This document shows positions 43,180 to 51,349 of a stretch of 64,000 bases of DNA, in pieces. Within the stretch, counting starts at the first letter, position 1. Each line of letters opens with the position of its first letter. The notes beneath the pieces are model-generated. The model was not told where the DNA came from and did no database searches. It saw only the letters and a list, made by a program, of their open reading frames with translations. The translations under genes were made by a program, and so were the position numbers. Origin of the DNA: RBC038 sp041390625 (GTDB lineage Bacteria; Chloroflexota; Dehalococcoidia; UBA2979); assembly GCA_041390625.1 (NCBI GenBank), contig JAWKPM010000013.1:38369-102368 (forward strand), read 5' to 3'.

Positions 43180-44772
43180 CTAGTCGAGCCGCCTGAACGA
43201 CGGGACGAACGCCGCCACGCTCAGCATCGTCACGAGCATGATCGCTGCCAGACCGCCGATCGCCAGCTGAGGCCCGATCAGCTCAGACACGATGCCCACC
43301 GCGAACGTCCCGAACTGCACCAGGCTGAACTGCATGAACCAGACGGCCATCACTCGGCCCCGGTACTCGTCCGCCGAGTACGTCTGGATCAGCACCTGCC
43401 CCATCGACATGCGCCCCGCCTGGCCGACGCCGATGAGGAGCATGATCGGCAGCGTCAGATAGTAGTTCGACGAAGCTGCGAACATGATCAGCGCCACACC
43501 CAACAGTGCCGCGAAGATCAGCAGCAACCGCCCGCGATTGCCGCCGGACAGCGACGCCACCAGCAGCGAGCCGGTCAGCGCGCCGACCCCCGCCAGGCTC
43601 ATCATCAGGCCCTGCTCGGCCGGACCCTTGTCCAGCACCTCGCGCACGAAGCCCGGCAGCATCATCGTGTATGGCATCGCCGCCAGCACGATGACGAAGT
43701 TCACCATGATCAGCATCCGGACCGTGCGGTCCTGCGCCACGTAGCGCAGGCCCGCCACCAGGTCCCGCACGCCGCCAGAGCGACGGCCGCCGCGCATCCC
43801 GGGGAACGGCGTGGTCATCGTGTACACGGGTTCCTTCGGCAGCCGGAACGTGAAGGCCACCGCCAGGAAGTACAGCGTCCCCATCACGACGTACACCGCG
43901 CCGGGACTCAGGAACGCGATCAGCGCACCGCCGGCGGCGGGCCCGATCAGCTGCATCATGTTCTGGCCGGACGTGTTGAGCGCGATCGCGTTCATCAGCC
44001 GATCGCGCGGCACCAGGTCCGGGATGATCGACTGACGCGCCGGCTGCATCATCGCGTTCGTCGCGCCCTGCACGACCGCCGCCGCCAGCAGGTAGTGGAA
44101 CGTCAGCAGCCCGCTGAACGCGAGCGCCGCGACCGCCGCCGCATTCAGGCCCGAGAGGAACTGCGAGGTCTGAATGATCGACTTCTTCGGCGCGCGGTCC
44201 GCGACCACACCGCCCACCAGCGAGAACAGCAAGCCTGGGATCGCGTTTGCCAGCGACACGAGGCCGAGCGCCGCGAACGAGCCCGTGAGCTGGAACACCA
44301 GCACCCCGCGCACCAGCAGCTGCATCTGCATCGCGCCGAACTGCATGACATTGCCGGCGAACAGCCAGCGGAAGTGTGGGTTCGAGAGCGCCGAGAAGGT
44401 GCGAACGCGGCCGCCCGAGGGCGGTCCCGCCTCGAGCGCCACGGCCGGCGCCGTGCCCGCCACCGCCGAGGCCAGCACGGGCATCGCGACCGCCGCGCCC
44501 CCGGTCGAGGCCGCGACCTTCGTCGCCGCCCGCGAGGCGTAGACCTGTCGCGCGAGGTTGTATCCGGAGGGAGTGCCGGCGAGGTCGCCGGCGGGCGGCA
44601 TCGAGGAAGGTCCGCCCCCGTACACCCGCCGCGCGAGGTTGTACGGCGGGCTCGTCGATGACCCGGCCCCACCCGCTATCGAGGTGAGGCCGGGCTTCGG
44701 ATGTTCGTCTTCGGTCTCAGCGTCGCCCGCTCGCGATGCGTCGGGCTGCGAAGGGAACTGCGCCTGTGCCAC
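43180..44772 (-). CDS. MFS transporter (EntS/enterobactin-exporter-like) with unusual N-terminal extension
   Basis: A 530-residue protein. About 120 residues precede the first membrane helix and contain two copies of a YNLARxVY motif (PPYNLARRVYGGG and GYNLARQVYASR) in low-complexity sequence. Then twelve helices follow: FSALSNPHFRWLFAGNVMQF, VADRAPKKSIIQ (motif A-like) and GATNAMMQPARQSIIPDLV, typical of the MFS_3/EntS group. GTG 44772 is preferred by its AGCAGG; an upstream extension would cross the operator palindromes. Substrate unknown. Confidence 0.85.
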   Translation of the reverse strand: MAQAQFPSQPDASRAGDAETEDEHPKPGLTSIAGGAGSSTSPPYNLARRVYGGGPSSMPPAGDLAGTPSGYNLARQVYASRAATKVAASTGGAAVAMPVLASAVAGTAPAVALEAGPPSGGRVRTFSALSNPHFRWLFAGNVMQFGAMQMQLLVRGVLVFQLTGSFAALGLVSLANAIPGLLFSLVGGVVADRAPKKSIIQTSQFLSGLNAAAVAALAFSGLLTFHYLLAAAVVQGATNAMMQPARQSIIPDLVPRDRLMNAIALNTSGQNMMQLIGPAAGGALIAFLSPGAVYVVMGTLYFLAVAFTFRLPKEPVYTMTTPFPGMRGGRRSGGVRDLVAGLRYVAQDRTVRMLIMVNFVIVLAAMPYTMMLPGFVREVLDKGPAEQGLMMSLAGVGALTGSLLVASLSGGNRGRLLLIFAALLGVALIMFAASSNYYLTLPIMLLIGVGQAGRMSMGQVLIQTYSADEYRGRVMAVWFMQFSLVQFGTFAVGIVSELIGPQLAIGGLAAIMLVTMLSVAAFVPSFRRLD

Positions 44773-44792
44773 GGGAACCTGCTCGTCATGAA

Positions 44793-44834
44793 TGTGCACG
44801 AATGCACAATGCGTAACCTTTACGTGCACGGTAA
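44793..44834. promoter_or_regulatory. Two palindromes upstream of the MFS exporter gene
   Basis: TGTGCA-CGAA-TGCACA (44793-44808) is a perfect inverted repeat 21 bp upstream of the GTG start. TTAC-GTGCACG-GTAA (44820-44834) is a second one with the same GTGCAC core. Their position in an AT-richer promoter region suggests an operator for a repressor encoded elsewhere. Confidence 0.55.
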
Positions 44835-44991
44835 CACGACACACTTGTCATGTCACTCATCCCAACCGAGGGCATTCCCTGAAAATCTGCTGAACCCCGC
44901 CGGGCAGAACGCCCTGCGCGACCTTGCGCCCGCTCGATACGTTGAAACGAGAGCGCCCACCCGACCGCGCGATCGAAATCACGAGGCCAAC

Positions 44992-45345
44992 ATGCCGCTG
45001 ATGGACGACCTGCTCGAACTCGAACGTGGCTTCTGGAACGCGACGCGCGACCCGGACTACTACCGCGAGCACATGGCCGAGGACGGGCTCGCCGTCTTCG
45101 GCATGGGCGTCCTCACGAAGGACGAGGCGATCGCATCCACCGTCGCGCCGGGCGGCGAAGACTGGAGCGACATCGAGCTGCGCGAGCCGCGACTCCTCCG
45201 CCTCGACGACGACCACGCGGCCCTCATCTACGAGGGCCGCGCCCGCCGAGGAGACACGCCGTACGTCGCCTACACCTCAACCGTGTACGCCCGACGTGAG
45301 GGCGCGTGGCAACTCCTCCTGCACCAGCAGAGCCCCCGCACCTGA
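44992..45345 (+). CDS. DUF4440/SnoaL-like NTF2-fold protein
   Basis: A 117-residue protein: LLELERGFWNATRDPDYYREHMAEDGLAVFGMGVLTKDEAI, then IELREPRLLRLDDDHAALIYEGRARRG and a C-terminal TSTVYARREGAWQLLLHQQSP, a pattern typical of DUF4440 proteins. ATG 44992 has ACGAGG upstream. It is divergent from the MFS exporter. Function unknown. Confidence 0.85.
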   Translation: MPLMDDLLELERGFWNATRDPDYYREHMAEDGLAVFGMGVLTKDEAIASTVAPGGEDWSDIELREPRLLRLDDDHAALIYEGRARRGDTPYVAYTSTVYARREGAWQLLLHQQSPRT

Positions 45346-45379
45346 GCCCCCACCCGAGGCCCGACTCCCGAGGCGCCGC

Positions 45380-46006
45380 CTAGGGCGTCACCTCGATCTC
45401 CCCACCGAAGTCGATGCTCCCATCCCGCGCGCTCTCCGAGAACGCCGCGATCGAGGCCGGCTCGCCCCCGCTCACATCGAGGTCGATCGTCCACGCCCCC
45501 ACGATCAGGCCGATGTCCGGCGCGTTCGCCGTTGTGGCGTCCCGCACGATCGCGTCCCCCGAGGCGTCACGCACCTCGACCACCACGTTCTGCTCGAATG
45601 ACCCCGCCTGGTAGCCGCTCACCGTCACCGAGGTGCCAACACTCGCCCCCGGCGCCGGGCTGTCGATGCAGACGAACACGTCCTCGACGTCCTGACCCAC
45701 CTCGAGGCCGTCCGGGAAGAGCGCGTCGCACGTCGCGCCGCCGTTCTGTCGCCCCAGCGCCTCGCCCGTCGGCGGCGCCTCGGTGGCGGTCGCCGTCTCC
45801 GTCGAGGTCGCCGACTCCGTGGCCGTTTCCGTCGCAGTCGCGGTCCCCGTCGCCGTCGACGTCTCGCTCGCCGTGGCCGTCGCCGTCGCCGACTCAGTCG
45901 GTGTCGAGGTATCGTCATCCCCCTCGCCACCGCACGCGACCAGCATCATCGAGGCCGCAAGCACCAGCCCCAGCCCCCACCATCCATGTCGCAACCGATG
46001 TCGCAT
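45380..46006 (-). CDS. Lipoprotein with Gmad2-like immunoglobulin domain
   Basis: A 208-residue protein: signal helix with lipobox MLVAC, a 60-residue Thr/Ala/Glu/Ser linker, then a short Cys-containing segment (TCDALFPDG ... VFVCIDSP) leading to an Ig-like domain (VCIDSPAPGASVGTSVTVSGYQAGSFEQNVVVEV) that matches the Gmad2 family. Gmad2 occurs in spore germination and surface proteins. ATG 46006 has GGAGGG upstream. The linker is encoded by a GTCGCC/GTCTCC-rich repeat. Confidence 0.85.
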   Translation of the reverse strand: MRHRLRHGWWGLGLVLAASMMLVACGGEGDDDTSTPTESATATATASETSTATGTATATETATESATSTETATATEAPPTGEALGRQNGGATCDALFPDGLEVGQDVEDVFVCIDSPAPGASVGTSVTVSGYQAGSFEQNVVVEVRDASGDAIVRDATTANAPDIGLIVGAWTIDLDVSGGEPASIAAFSESARDGSIDFGGEIEVTP

Positions 46007-46049
46007 CGTTCCCTCCCTCGTCCGAATCGTGTGCAGCCCGACGACGGCC

Positions 46050-46463
46050 TCACGAGGCGCGGCGATACCGCAGCACTCCGTCTTCTGTCTCGATCTCGAG
46101 CACGTCCCCCTCGAGGCGCACGCCCTGCGCCGAAGCAAGCGCCCGCAGGTAGGCCGACTCCTGTGTCATCCGCTCCTCCTCGACGCACGCGCGCAGCGTT
46201 GCCGTCAGCTCGTCCCCGATCGTGATCTCATCGCCGTCGAGCTCGTACATCCCCCCGTAGAGGTTGCATCCGCCCGAACCCGACACCTCGCTCGCCGTGA
46301 ACGACACCGTGATCTCGGACCCATCGAGGACGGGCTCCCCATCCATCGACTCCAGCACCCACGACGTCCCATCGAGGCTCACCGCATCCCCGTCGTCGCC
46401 CTCGCACCCCACGAGGCCAAACGCCAGCCCCGCCAGCGCAAGCACAACCCACGCACCCCTCAT
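46050..46463 (-). CDS. META/HslJ-domain lipoprotein
   Basis: A 137-residue lipoprotein: lipobox FGLVGC, then a META domain (SLDGTSWVLESMDGEPVLDGSEITVSFTASEVSGSGGCNLYGGMYEL and RACVEEERMTQESAYLRALASAQ). META proteins such as HslJ are heat-inducible, protease-inhibitor-like envelope proteins. ATG 46463 with GGAGG upstream. It lies 43 bp upstream of the Gmad2 lipoprotein on the same strand, probably one transcript. Confidence 0.88.
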   Translation of the reverse strand: MRGAWVVLALAGLAFGLVGCEGDDGDAVSLDGTSWVLESMDGEPVLDGSEITVSFTASEVSGSGGCNLYGGMYELDGDEITIGDELTATLRACVEEERMTQESAYLRALASAQGVRLEGDVLEIETEDGVLRYRRAS

Positions 46464-46639
46464 CAACGCCTCCCTCCCGAAGTTAGACGTCCCCACCCCC
46501 ACCGAGGGTTTCACGCCCCCACGCGCACCTCGCAAGCCCGCGACAACCCCCGCCGTCCGAAGACCGACCCTCGTCTCCGGAACGCCTCCCGAAGCATCCG
46601 CCGCCGAACGTGGAGCGCAACTGCCGAGACGATCGCCAC

Positions 46640-46745
46640 CGTCCGAAGGCGGGGCCGGAGGGTGCAGCCTCAATTGAAGGAGGAGCGAGTGGGCGGGCAG
46701 CCCCCCGGAGACGCGTCCACCCGACGAGGTACCAGTCTCGCCGTT
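46640..46745 (+). repeat. Decayed HGHH copy
   Basis: GGGCCGGAGGGTGCAGCCTC, GAGTGGGCGGGCAGCC and CGAGGTACCAGTCTCG follow the order of an HGHH element with broken hairpins 1 and 2 and a weakened hairpin 3. Same orientation. The divergent spacer 46464-47010 holds this copy, one intact copy and the promoters; no further gene is seen. Confidence 0.65.
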
Positions 46746-46803
46746 CCGCGGACCACCGACCTCCGAGTGCCGCTGCCCTCGAGGCGAATGTGCACCTTCC
46801 GAG

Positions 46804-46901
46804 GAGGGGGCATGGGGGCGCAGCCCCCATTGAAACAAGGGGCGGGTGGGCGGGCAGCCCGCCCGGGGGGCGGACCACCAGGCCGAGGCCCAGCCTCGGC
46901 C
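46804..46901 (+). repeat. HGHH element 13
   Basis: Hairpin 1 ATGGGGGC/GCCCCCAT with GCA loop (46812-46830), G-tract GGGCGGGTGGGCGGG (46840-46854), hairpin 2 CCGCCC/GGGCGG with GGG loop (46859-46873), hairpin 3 GGCCGAGGC/GCCTCGGCC with CCA loop (46881-46901). It is about 110 bp upstream of the rightward biotin carboxylase gene. Confidence 0.9.
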
Positions 46902-47010
46902 CTCCGGCCCCGCGCCCGACGCCGCAAGGCGCAACGAGGCTTGCCGCCTGCTCCCCCACATGCCACCCTTGCGCTCCGACCCGGAATAACTCGCCAGTCA
47001 CGGAGCCGCC

Positions 47011-48567
47011 GTGTTTAAGCGCGTCCTGCTCGCCAACCGAGGCGAAATCGCCCTGCGCGTCCAGCGCACCTGCCGCGAGCTCGGCATCGAGACCGTCGCC
47101 GTCTACTCCGAGCCCGACCGCAACGCCCTCCACGTCCGCAACGCCGACGCCGCCGTCTGCATCGGCCCCGGCCCCGCCACCGAGTCCTACCTCGTCATCG
47201 AGAAGATCATCGAGGCCGCGAAGGCTACCGGCGCCGACGCCATTCATCCCGGCTACGGCTTCCTGTCCGAGAACGCCCGCTTCGCCGACGCCTGCGACGA
47301 GGCCGGGATCACCTTCATCGGCCCGCCCGCCTCCGCGATGCGCGCCATGGGGGACAAGGTGTCCGCCCGCAAACTGATGGAAGAGGCCGGCGTCCCCATC
47401 GTCCCGGGCGCCAACGACATCGACCCCAACGACCTCGAATTCGCGACCGCCGAGGCCAAGCGCGTCGGCTTCCCCCTCCTCGTGAAGGCCGCCAGCGGCG
47501 GCGGCGGGCGTGGCATCCGCGTCGTCGAGCGCCTCGAGGATCTCGAGGGCGCCATGCGCGCCTCCGGCGCCGAGGCGGCCTCGTCCTTCGGCGACGCCAC
47601 CATCTTCCTGGAGCATTACGTCTCCCCCGCCCGCCACATCGAGGTCCAGATCATGGCCGACGCGCACGGCAACGTCCGTGCCTACGGCGAGCGTGAGTGC
47701 TCCGTCCAGCGTCGACACCAGAAGCTCCTCGAGGAAGCGCCCTCGGTCGCCGTCACCCCCGAGCTCCGCGCGAAGCTCTGCGAGGCCGCAGTCGCCGCCG
47801 CGAAGTCGTGCGGCTACCGCAACGCCGGCACCGTCGAGTTCCTGATGGACCCCAACGGCGAGTTCTTCTTTCTCGAGATGAACGCTCGACTCCAGGTCGA
47901 GCACCCCGTCACCGAGCTCGTCTACGGCGTCGACCTCGTGCACCAGCAGCTCCTCGTCGCCGCCGGCGAGGCCATCCCCGACCCGGAGACCGACCCCGTC
48001 CCACCGCCGCGAGGCTGGGCCATCGAGGCCCGCATCAACGGCGAGGACCCCTACCAGAACTTCATCCCCTCGCTCGGCCTCGTGGAGTACTTCGAGGCGC
48101 CGCTCGGCCCCGGCACCCGCTTCGACACGATGCTCTTCTCCGGCCTTGACGTGCCGGTCTTCTACGACTCGATGCTCGGCAAGCTCATCGTCTGGGCCGA
48201 GACCCGCGATGACGCCCTCCGGCGTATGCGACGCGCCCTGGACGACCTCCTGATCGCCGGCATCGACACCAACATCCCGTTCCACCATGCCCTCATCTCG
48301 AACCCCGAGTTCATCGCCGGCGACATCCACACCGGCTGGCTCGAGTCGCGATTCGAGATGCCCGCCCCCATCGAGGACGATCCCCGCGAGACGACGGCCC
48401 TCATCGCCGCCGCCCTCGCCACCGAGATCATCCGCGCCAGGGGCGGCTCCGGCGCTCCGACGGCCGCCGCCGGCAGCAAGTGGCAGCGCGTGCACCGGCA
48501 GGCCGCAGCGAACCTCAACGTTGGAAGCCAGGGAGCTACCGGATGGCAGCGCGCCACCGTTTCGTAA
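47011..48567 (+). CDS. accC: Biotin carboxylase subunit of an acyl-CoA carboxylase
   Basis: A 518-residue ATP-grasp protein that carboxylates biotin using bicarbonate and ATP. It has KRVLLANRGEIALRV, IHPGYGFLSENA, KAASGGGGRGIRVV (ATP), ARHIEVQIMADAHG, ECSVQRRHQK, FLEMNARLQVEHPVTE and a B-type C-terminus ending DTNIPFHHALISNPEF. A GTG start 47011 with GGAG upstream. The following biotin carrier gene overlaps its 3' end by 25 bp, so the two subunits are coupled. No carboxyltransferase gene is in the window. Confidence 0.95.
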   Translation: MFKRVLLANRGEIALRVQRTCRELGIETVAVYSEPDRNALHVRNADAAVCIGPGPATESYLVIEKIIEAAKATGADAIHPGYGFLSENARFADACDEAGITFIGPPASAMRAMGDKVSARKLMEEAGVPIVPGANDIDPNDLEFATAEAKRVGFPLLVKAASGGGGRGIRVVERLEDLEGAMRASGAEAASSFGDATIFLEHYVSPARHIEVQIMADAHGNVRAYGERECSVQRRHQKLLEEAPSVAVTPELRAKLCEAAVAAAKSCGYRNAGTVEFLMDPNGEFFFLEMNARLQVEHPVTELVYGVDLVHQQLLVAAGEAIPDPETDPVPPPRGWAIEARINGEDPYQNFIPSLGLVEYFEAPLGPGTRFDTMLFSGLDVPVFYDSMLGKLIVWAETRDDALRRMRRALDDLLIAGIDTNIPFHHALISNPEFIAGDIHTGWLESRFEMPAPIEDDPRETTALIAAALATEIIRARGGSGAPTAAAGSKWQRVHRQAAANLNVGSQGATGWQRATVS

Positions 48568-49058
48568 TCGGCGGTCGCGAGCGCGTCGTCCTCATCGACG
48601 AGGTCGACGGCCGCACCACCGTCACCATCGATGACGGCGACCCCATCGAGGTCGACCCCACCGCCTCCGGCATCCCGGGCCTCTTCTCGCTCGTCGCGAA
48701 CGGCTCCCCGAGCCGCGCCTACGTCTCGAGGCGCGCGCAGGGCTTCGACGTCACCGTCGATGGCCGCCGCTTCGAGGTCGCACCCGCCGGCGCCGCGCGC
48801 GGTCGAGGCGTCGTCGGTGGCGCCGAGGACACGCTCGGCCGCGTCAGCTCACCGCTCGCCGGCGTCGTCGTCTCGATCAACGTCGAGGTCGGCGAGGCCG
48901 TCGAGACCGGTCACCTCCTCTGCGTCGTCGAGGCCATGAAGATGCAGAACGAGGTCCACGCCCCCCACCCCGGCACCATCTCCGCCCTGCACGCCGCCCC
49001 CGGCGCCCGCGTCGAGCGCGGCGATCTCCTCCTCGAGTACACCCCCACCGAGGACTAA
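48543..49058 (+). CDS. Biotin carboxyl carrier protein with N-terminal linker domain
   Basis: A 171-residue protein with a beta-rich N-terminal region (about 1-90) and a C-terminal biotinyl domain: GRVSSPLAGVVVSINVEVGEAV, the biotinylation motif VVEAMKMQNE (Lys acceptor) and HAPHPGTISALHAAPGARVERGDLL. The layout matches the stand-alone carrier of propionyl/acetyl-CoA carboxylases. ATG 48543 overlaps the carboxylase gene. It is AccB-like; the partner carboxyltransferase is elsewhere. Confidence 0.92.
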   Translation: MAARHRFVIGGRERVVLIDEVDGRTTVTIDDGDPIEVDPTASGIPGLFSLVANGSPSRAYVSRRAQGFDVTVDGRRFEVAPAGAARGRGVVGGAEDTLGRVSSPLAGVVVSINVEVGEAVETGHLLCVVEAMKMQNEVHAPHPGTISALHAAPGARVERGDLLLEYTPTED

Positions 49059-49117
49059 CCCCCGCGCTCCGGCGCGTAAGGGGTGTGCCAGTTCGGATGT
49101 GGAAGCCGCACCCATCG

Positions 49118-49216
49118 GAGGGGGGCATGGGGGCGCAGCCCCCATTGAGAGAAAGGGCGGGCTGCCCGCCCACCCGCCCGGAGGGCGGACCACCGGCCGA
49201 GGCGCCAGCCTCGGCC
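49118..49216 (+). repeat. HGHH element 14 with inverted G-tract
   Basis: Hairpin 1 ATGGGGGC/GCCCCCAT with GCA loop (49127-49145), hairpin 2 CCGCCC/GGGCGG with GGA loop, hairpin 3 GGCCGAGGC/GCCTCGGCC with GCCA loop (ends 49216). Between them the segment GCTGCCCGCCCAC is the exact reverse complement of GTGGGCGGGCAGC seen in element 19, flanked by GGGCGG and CCGCCC. It is a precise 13-bp inversion. Confidence 0.92.
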
Positions 49217-49242
49217 CTCCTCCGAAGCGACCATCGAGGCGC

Positions 49243-49518
49243 CTAGCCGCCCCCGAAGCGCACCCGCTCCTCACCCAGATACGCCTCCACCCGCACCCGT
49301 CGAGGCGATACCGACCCATCGATCACCACGGGCACCTGGTGAATGAACGCCTCGATGTGGTCCTGATCCGTCCAATCGTCGAAATGACGGTTGATCACCG
49401 CCATCCCCGTCGGATGCACCCGCCACGCCGCAATGTGCACCCCGTGCCGGTCCGCCCACAGCGTCGCCCGACGCATCGAGCGCCGAATCGGACGCACCAC
49501 CGGCCCCTCGAGCTCCAC
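49243..49518 (-). CDS. Hypothetical protein divergent from infC
   Basis: About 91 residues from GTG 49518 with GGAGGGG close upstream: VELEGPVVRPIRRSMRRATLW, DRHGVHIAAWRVHPTG, MAVINRHFDDWTDQDHIEAF and QVPVVIDGSVSPRRVRVEAYLG. The alternation of strands suggests a small alpha/beta domain; I do not recognise it. Its stop is followed by element 14. The start is uncertain; longer forms would run over the infC promoter. Confidence 0.55.
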   Translation of the reverse strand: MELEGPVVRPIRRSMRRATLWADRHGVHIAAWRVHPTGMAVINRHFDDWTDQDHIEAFIHQVPVVIDGSVSPRRVRVEAYLGEERVRFGGG

Positions 49519-49570
49519 ACGCCCCTCCGCCGAATCACCGCCCTCGCGCCTACCGAGGGAAACCCCCGCA

Positions 49571-49600
49571 TTGTGAGCCTCGATCGCCGAATGGTAGAAT
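49571..49600 (+). promoter_or_regulatory. Promoter of the infC-rpmI-rplT operon
   Basis: TTGTGA (49571-49576) and TAGAAT (49595-49600) with an 18-bp spacer. A start point near 49607 would exclude the in-frame ATG at 49599 from the mRNA, which supports the downstream AUC start for IF3. Confidence 0.75.
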
Positions 49601-49624
49601 GACGTACCGCCAACCCTCGAACCG

Positions 49625-49663
49625 TCCGAGGACCATCCGAGGACCATCCGAGGACCATCGAGG
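49625..49663 (+). repeat. Tandem 11-bp repeat in the infC leader
   Basis: TCCGAGGACCA occurs three times in a row (49625-49657), then TCGAGG. Each unit carries a GAGG Shine-Dalgarno-like core. It lies in the 5' untranslated region, 41-79 nt before the IF3 start, and could act as a ribosome landing or regulatory site. Confidence 0.8.
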
Positions 49664-49703
49664 CCGGCGGCGTCAACACCCAGTCAGTGAGGAGATCGCG
49701 CCC

Positions 49704-50282
49704 ATCGCCAAGGAACTTCGCATCAACGACCGTATCTTCGCCCCCGCCGTCCGCGTCATTCGCGACGGCGAGCAGCTCGGCGTCATGACGGTCCCGGAGG
49801 CTCTGCGCCTCGCGGAAGAAGCAAACCTCGACCTCGTCGAAGTCGCCGCTCAGGCCGACCCGCCCGTCGTCCGCATCATGGACTACGGCAAGTTCAAGTA
49901 CGAACAGGCCAAGCGCGAACGTGAGTCCCGCCGGGGCTCCAAGCAGGTCCAGTTGCGCGAAGTCCGGATGAAGGTCAAGATCGACCAGCACGACATCGAC
50001 TTCAAGGCGCGTACCGCTCGCAAGCTCCTCAACGACGGCGACAAAGTCAAAGTCTCCGTCATGTTCCGCGCTCGCGAGATCACGCATCCCGAGGTCGGTC
50101 GAGACCTCCTCGAGCGCTTCATGAAGCGCGTCGAGGACGTCGCCGTGCGGACCAACGGCCCCGGCATGGAGGGCCGCTTCATGTCCATGATCCTCGAGCC
50201 GGCCAAGAAGCCGGCCACTCGAGAAGAGAAGACCGAGGCCGAGGCTCCCGCCGAGGCCGCCGCTGCCACCGGAGGCGACTAG
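49704..50282 (+). CDS. infC: Translation initiation factor IF-3
   Basis: A 192-residue factor that blocks subunit joining and checks start codons. It begins IAKELRINDRIFAPAVRVI and contains LDLVEVAAQADPPVVRIMDYGKFKYEQ and the C-terminal domain KIDQHDIDFKARTARKLLNDGDKVKV. The start is placed at ATC 49704 with GAGGAG nine bases upstream: this gives the normal IF-3 N-terminus, and rare AUU/AUC starts that allow autoregulation by IF-3 are known for infC. The only upstream ATG (49599) lies in the -10. The C-terminus has an Ala/Glu-rich tail. Confidence 0.93.
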   Translation: MAKELRINDRIFAPAVRVIRDGEQLGVMTVPEALRLAEEANLDLVEVAAQADPPVVRIMDYGKFKYEQAKRERESRRGSKQVQLREVRMKVKIDQHDIDFKARTARKLLNDGDKVKVSVMFRAREITHPEVGRDLLERFMKRVEDVAVRTNGPGMEGRFMSMILEPAKKPATREEKTEAEAPAEAAAATGGD

Positions 50283-50284
50283 CC

Positions 50285-50488
50285 GTGCCCAAGATGAAGA
50301 CCCACAAGGGTGCCGCCAAGCGCTTCAAGATCACCGGCAGCGGCAAGATCATGGCCATGGCCCACCACCGCAACAACAAGCGCATGAAGAAGTCGAACGA
50401 GAAGATCTACGCCCTGCGCGGCTACGAGGAAGTGCACCCCACGCACACCGGCCGCGTGCGAAAGCTCCTCCCGTACGCCAAGATCTAG
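50285..50488 (+). CDS. rpmI: Ribosomal protein bL35
   Basis: A 67-residue basic protein with PKMKTHKGAAKRFKITGSGKI and a C-terminal RVRKLLPY, the full bL35 pattern. The GTG start is two bases after the infC stop. It belongs to the conserved infC-rpmI-rplT operon. Confidence 0.97.
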   Translation: MPKMKTHKGAAKRFKITGSGKIMAMAHHRNNKRMKKSNEKIYALRGYEEVHPTHTGRVRKLLPYAKI

Positions 50489-50539
50489 CCGCACTACCCA
50501 CCCAGACCGCGAGACCCGCGACACACCGAGGACCCAGAC

Positions 50540-50896
50540 ATGCCCCGAGCCCGCAGCCGCGTCGCCGCGCACGCCCGGCACAAGAAGATCCTCGCCCTCG
50601 CCCAGGGTCATCGAGGCAAGCGCCACCGCAACTACAAGATCGCCAACGAGTCCGTCATGCACGCCCTGCGCTACGCGTGGGAGCACCGCCGTGACCGCAA
50701 GGGCGACTTCCGCCGGCTGTGGATCACCCGCATCAACGCCGCGGCGCGCCTGAACGGCACCACCTACGGCCGTCTCATCCACGGCCTCAAAACCGCCGGC
50801 ATCGAGGTCGACCGCAAGATGCTCGCCGACCTCGCCGTCCGCGACGCCGCAGCCTTCACCGCCCTCGCCGAGCGCGCCAAGGCCGCCACCGCCTAG
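50540..50896 (+). CDS. rplT: Ribosomal protein bL20
   Basis: A 118-residue large-subunit assembly protein: RSRVAAHARHKKILALAQGHRGKRH, the helix WEHRRDRKGDFRRLWITRINAAAR and GLKTAGIEVDRKMLADLAVRD. bL20 autoregulates this operon in several bacteria by binding the leader mRNA. It is 51 bp after rpmI. Confidence 0.97.
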   Translation: MPRARSRVAAHARHKKILALAQGHRGKRHRNYKIANESVMHALRYAWEHRRDRKGDFRRLWITRINAAARLNGTTYGRLIHGLKTAGIEVDRKMLADLAVRDAAAFTALAERAKAATA

Positions 50897-50905
50897 GCTC
50901 CGATC

Positions 50906-51319
50906 GTGCCCTCGGAGGCCTCACAGAACGCCGGCAGCCTCAAGGGGCTTGCCGGCGTCATTGTGTGGACCGAGCCCTCCCGCTTCCCCGCCATGCTCGA
51001 GTTCTATCGAGACACCCTCGGCCTCGCACCGAGGTCCATCCGCGACGACTTCGCCTCCTTCAACTGGCAGAGCGACGACCCGGACGCCACCCGCCTCAAC
51101 ATCGTCGTCCACTCCGAAGTCCGAGGCCCCTCGCGCGACCCCCTCCGCTTCATGCTCAACTTCCTCGTCGACGACATCGAAGCCGCCTACGACCAGCTCC
51201 GCGCCCTCGGCGTCCACTTCCTCCGCCCACCCGCCGAAGAGCACTTCGGCGGCCGCATCGCCACCCTCGAGGACCCCGACGGCAACCTCCTCCAGCTCCT
51301 CCAGCACCCCGACGCCTGA
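50906..51319 (+). CDS. VOC-superfamily (glyoxalase-like) protein
   Basis: A 137-residue protein with GLAGVIVWTEPSRFPAMLEFYRDTLGL, FMLNFLVDDIEAAYDQLRALGVHFLRPP and IATLEDPDGNLLQLLQHP, the paired module fold with the DPDGN turn. GTG 50906 follows rplT by 9 bp, so it is co-transcribed with the ribosomal operon although unrelated in function. Substrate unknown. Confidence 0.88.
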   Translation: MPSEASQNAGSLKGLAGVIVWTEPSRFPAMLEFYRDTLGLAPRSIRDDFASFNWQSDDPDATRLNIVVHSEVRGPSRDPLRFMLNFLVDDIEAAYDQLRALGVHFLRPPAEEHFGGRIATLEDPDGNLLQLLQHPDA

Positions 51320-51349
51320 TCGAAGTCACCTCCGAGCGGACATCCAAGG

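Noticed and set aside
49599..49703. ATG 49599 as the start of infC
   Set aside because: It lies inside the TAGAAT -10 hexamer and would add 35 Arg/Pro-rich residues encoded by the tandem repeat that are not found in IF3 proteins.
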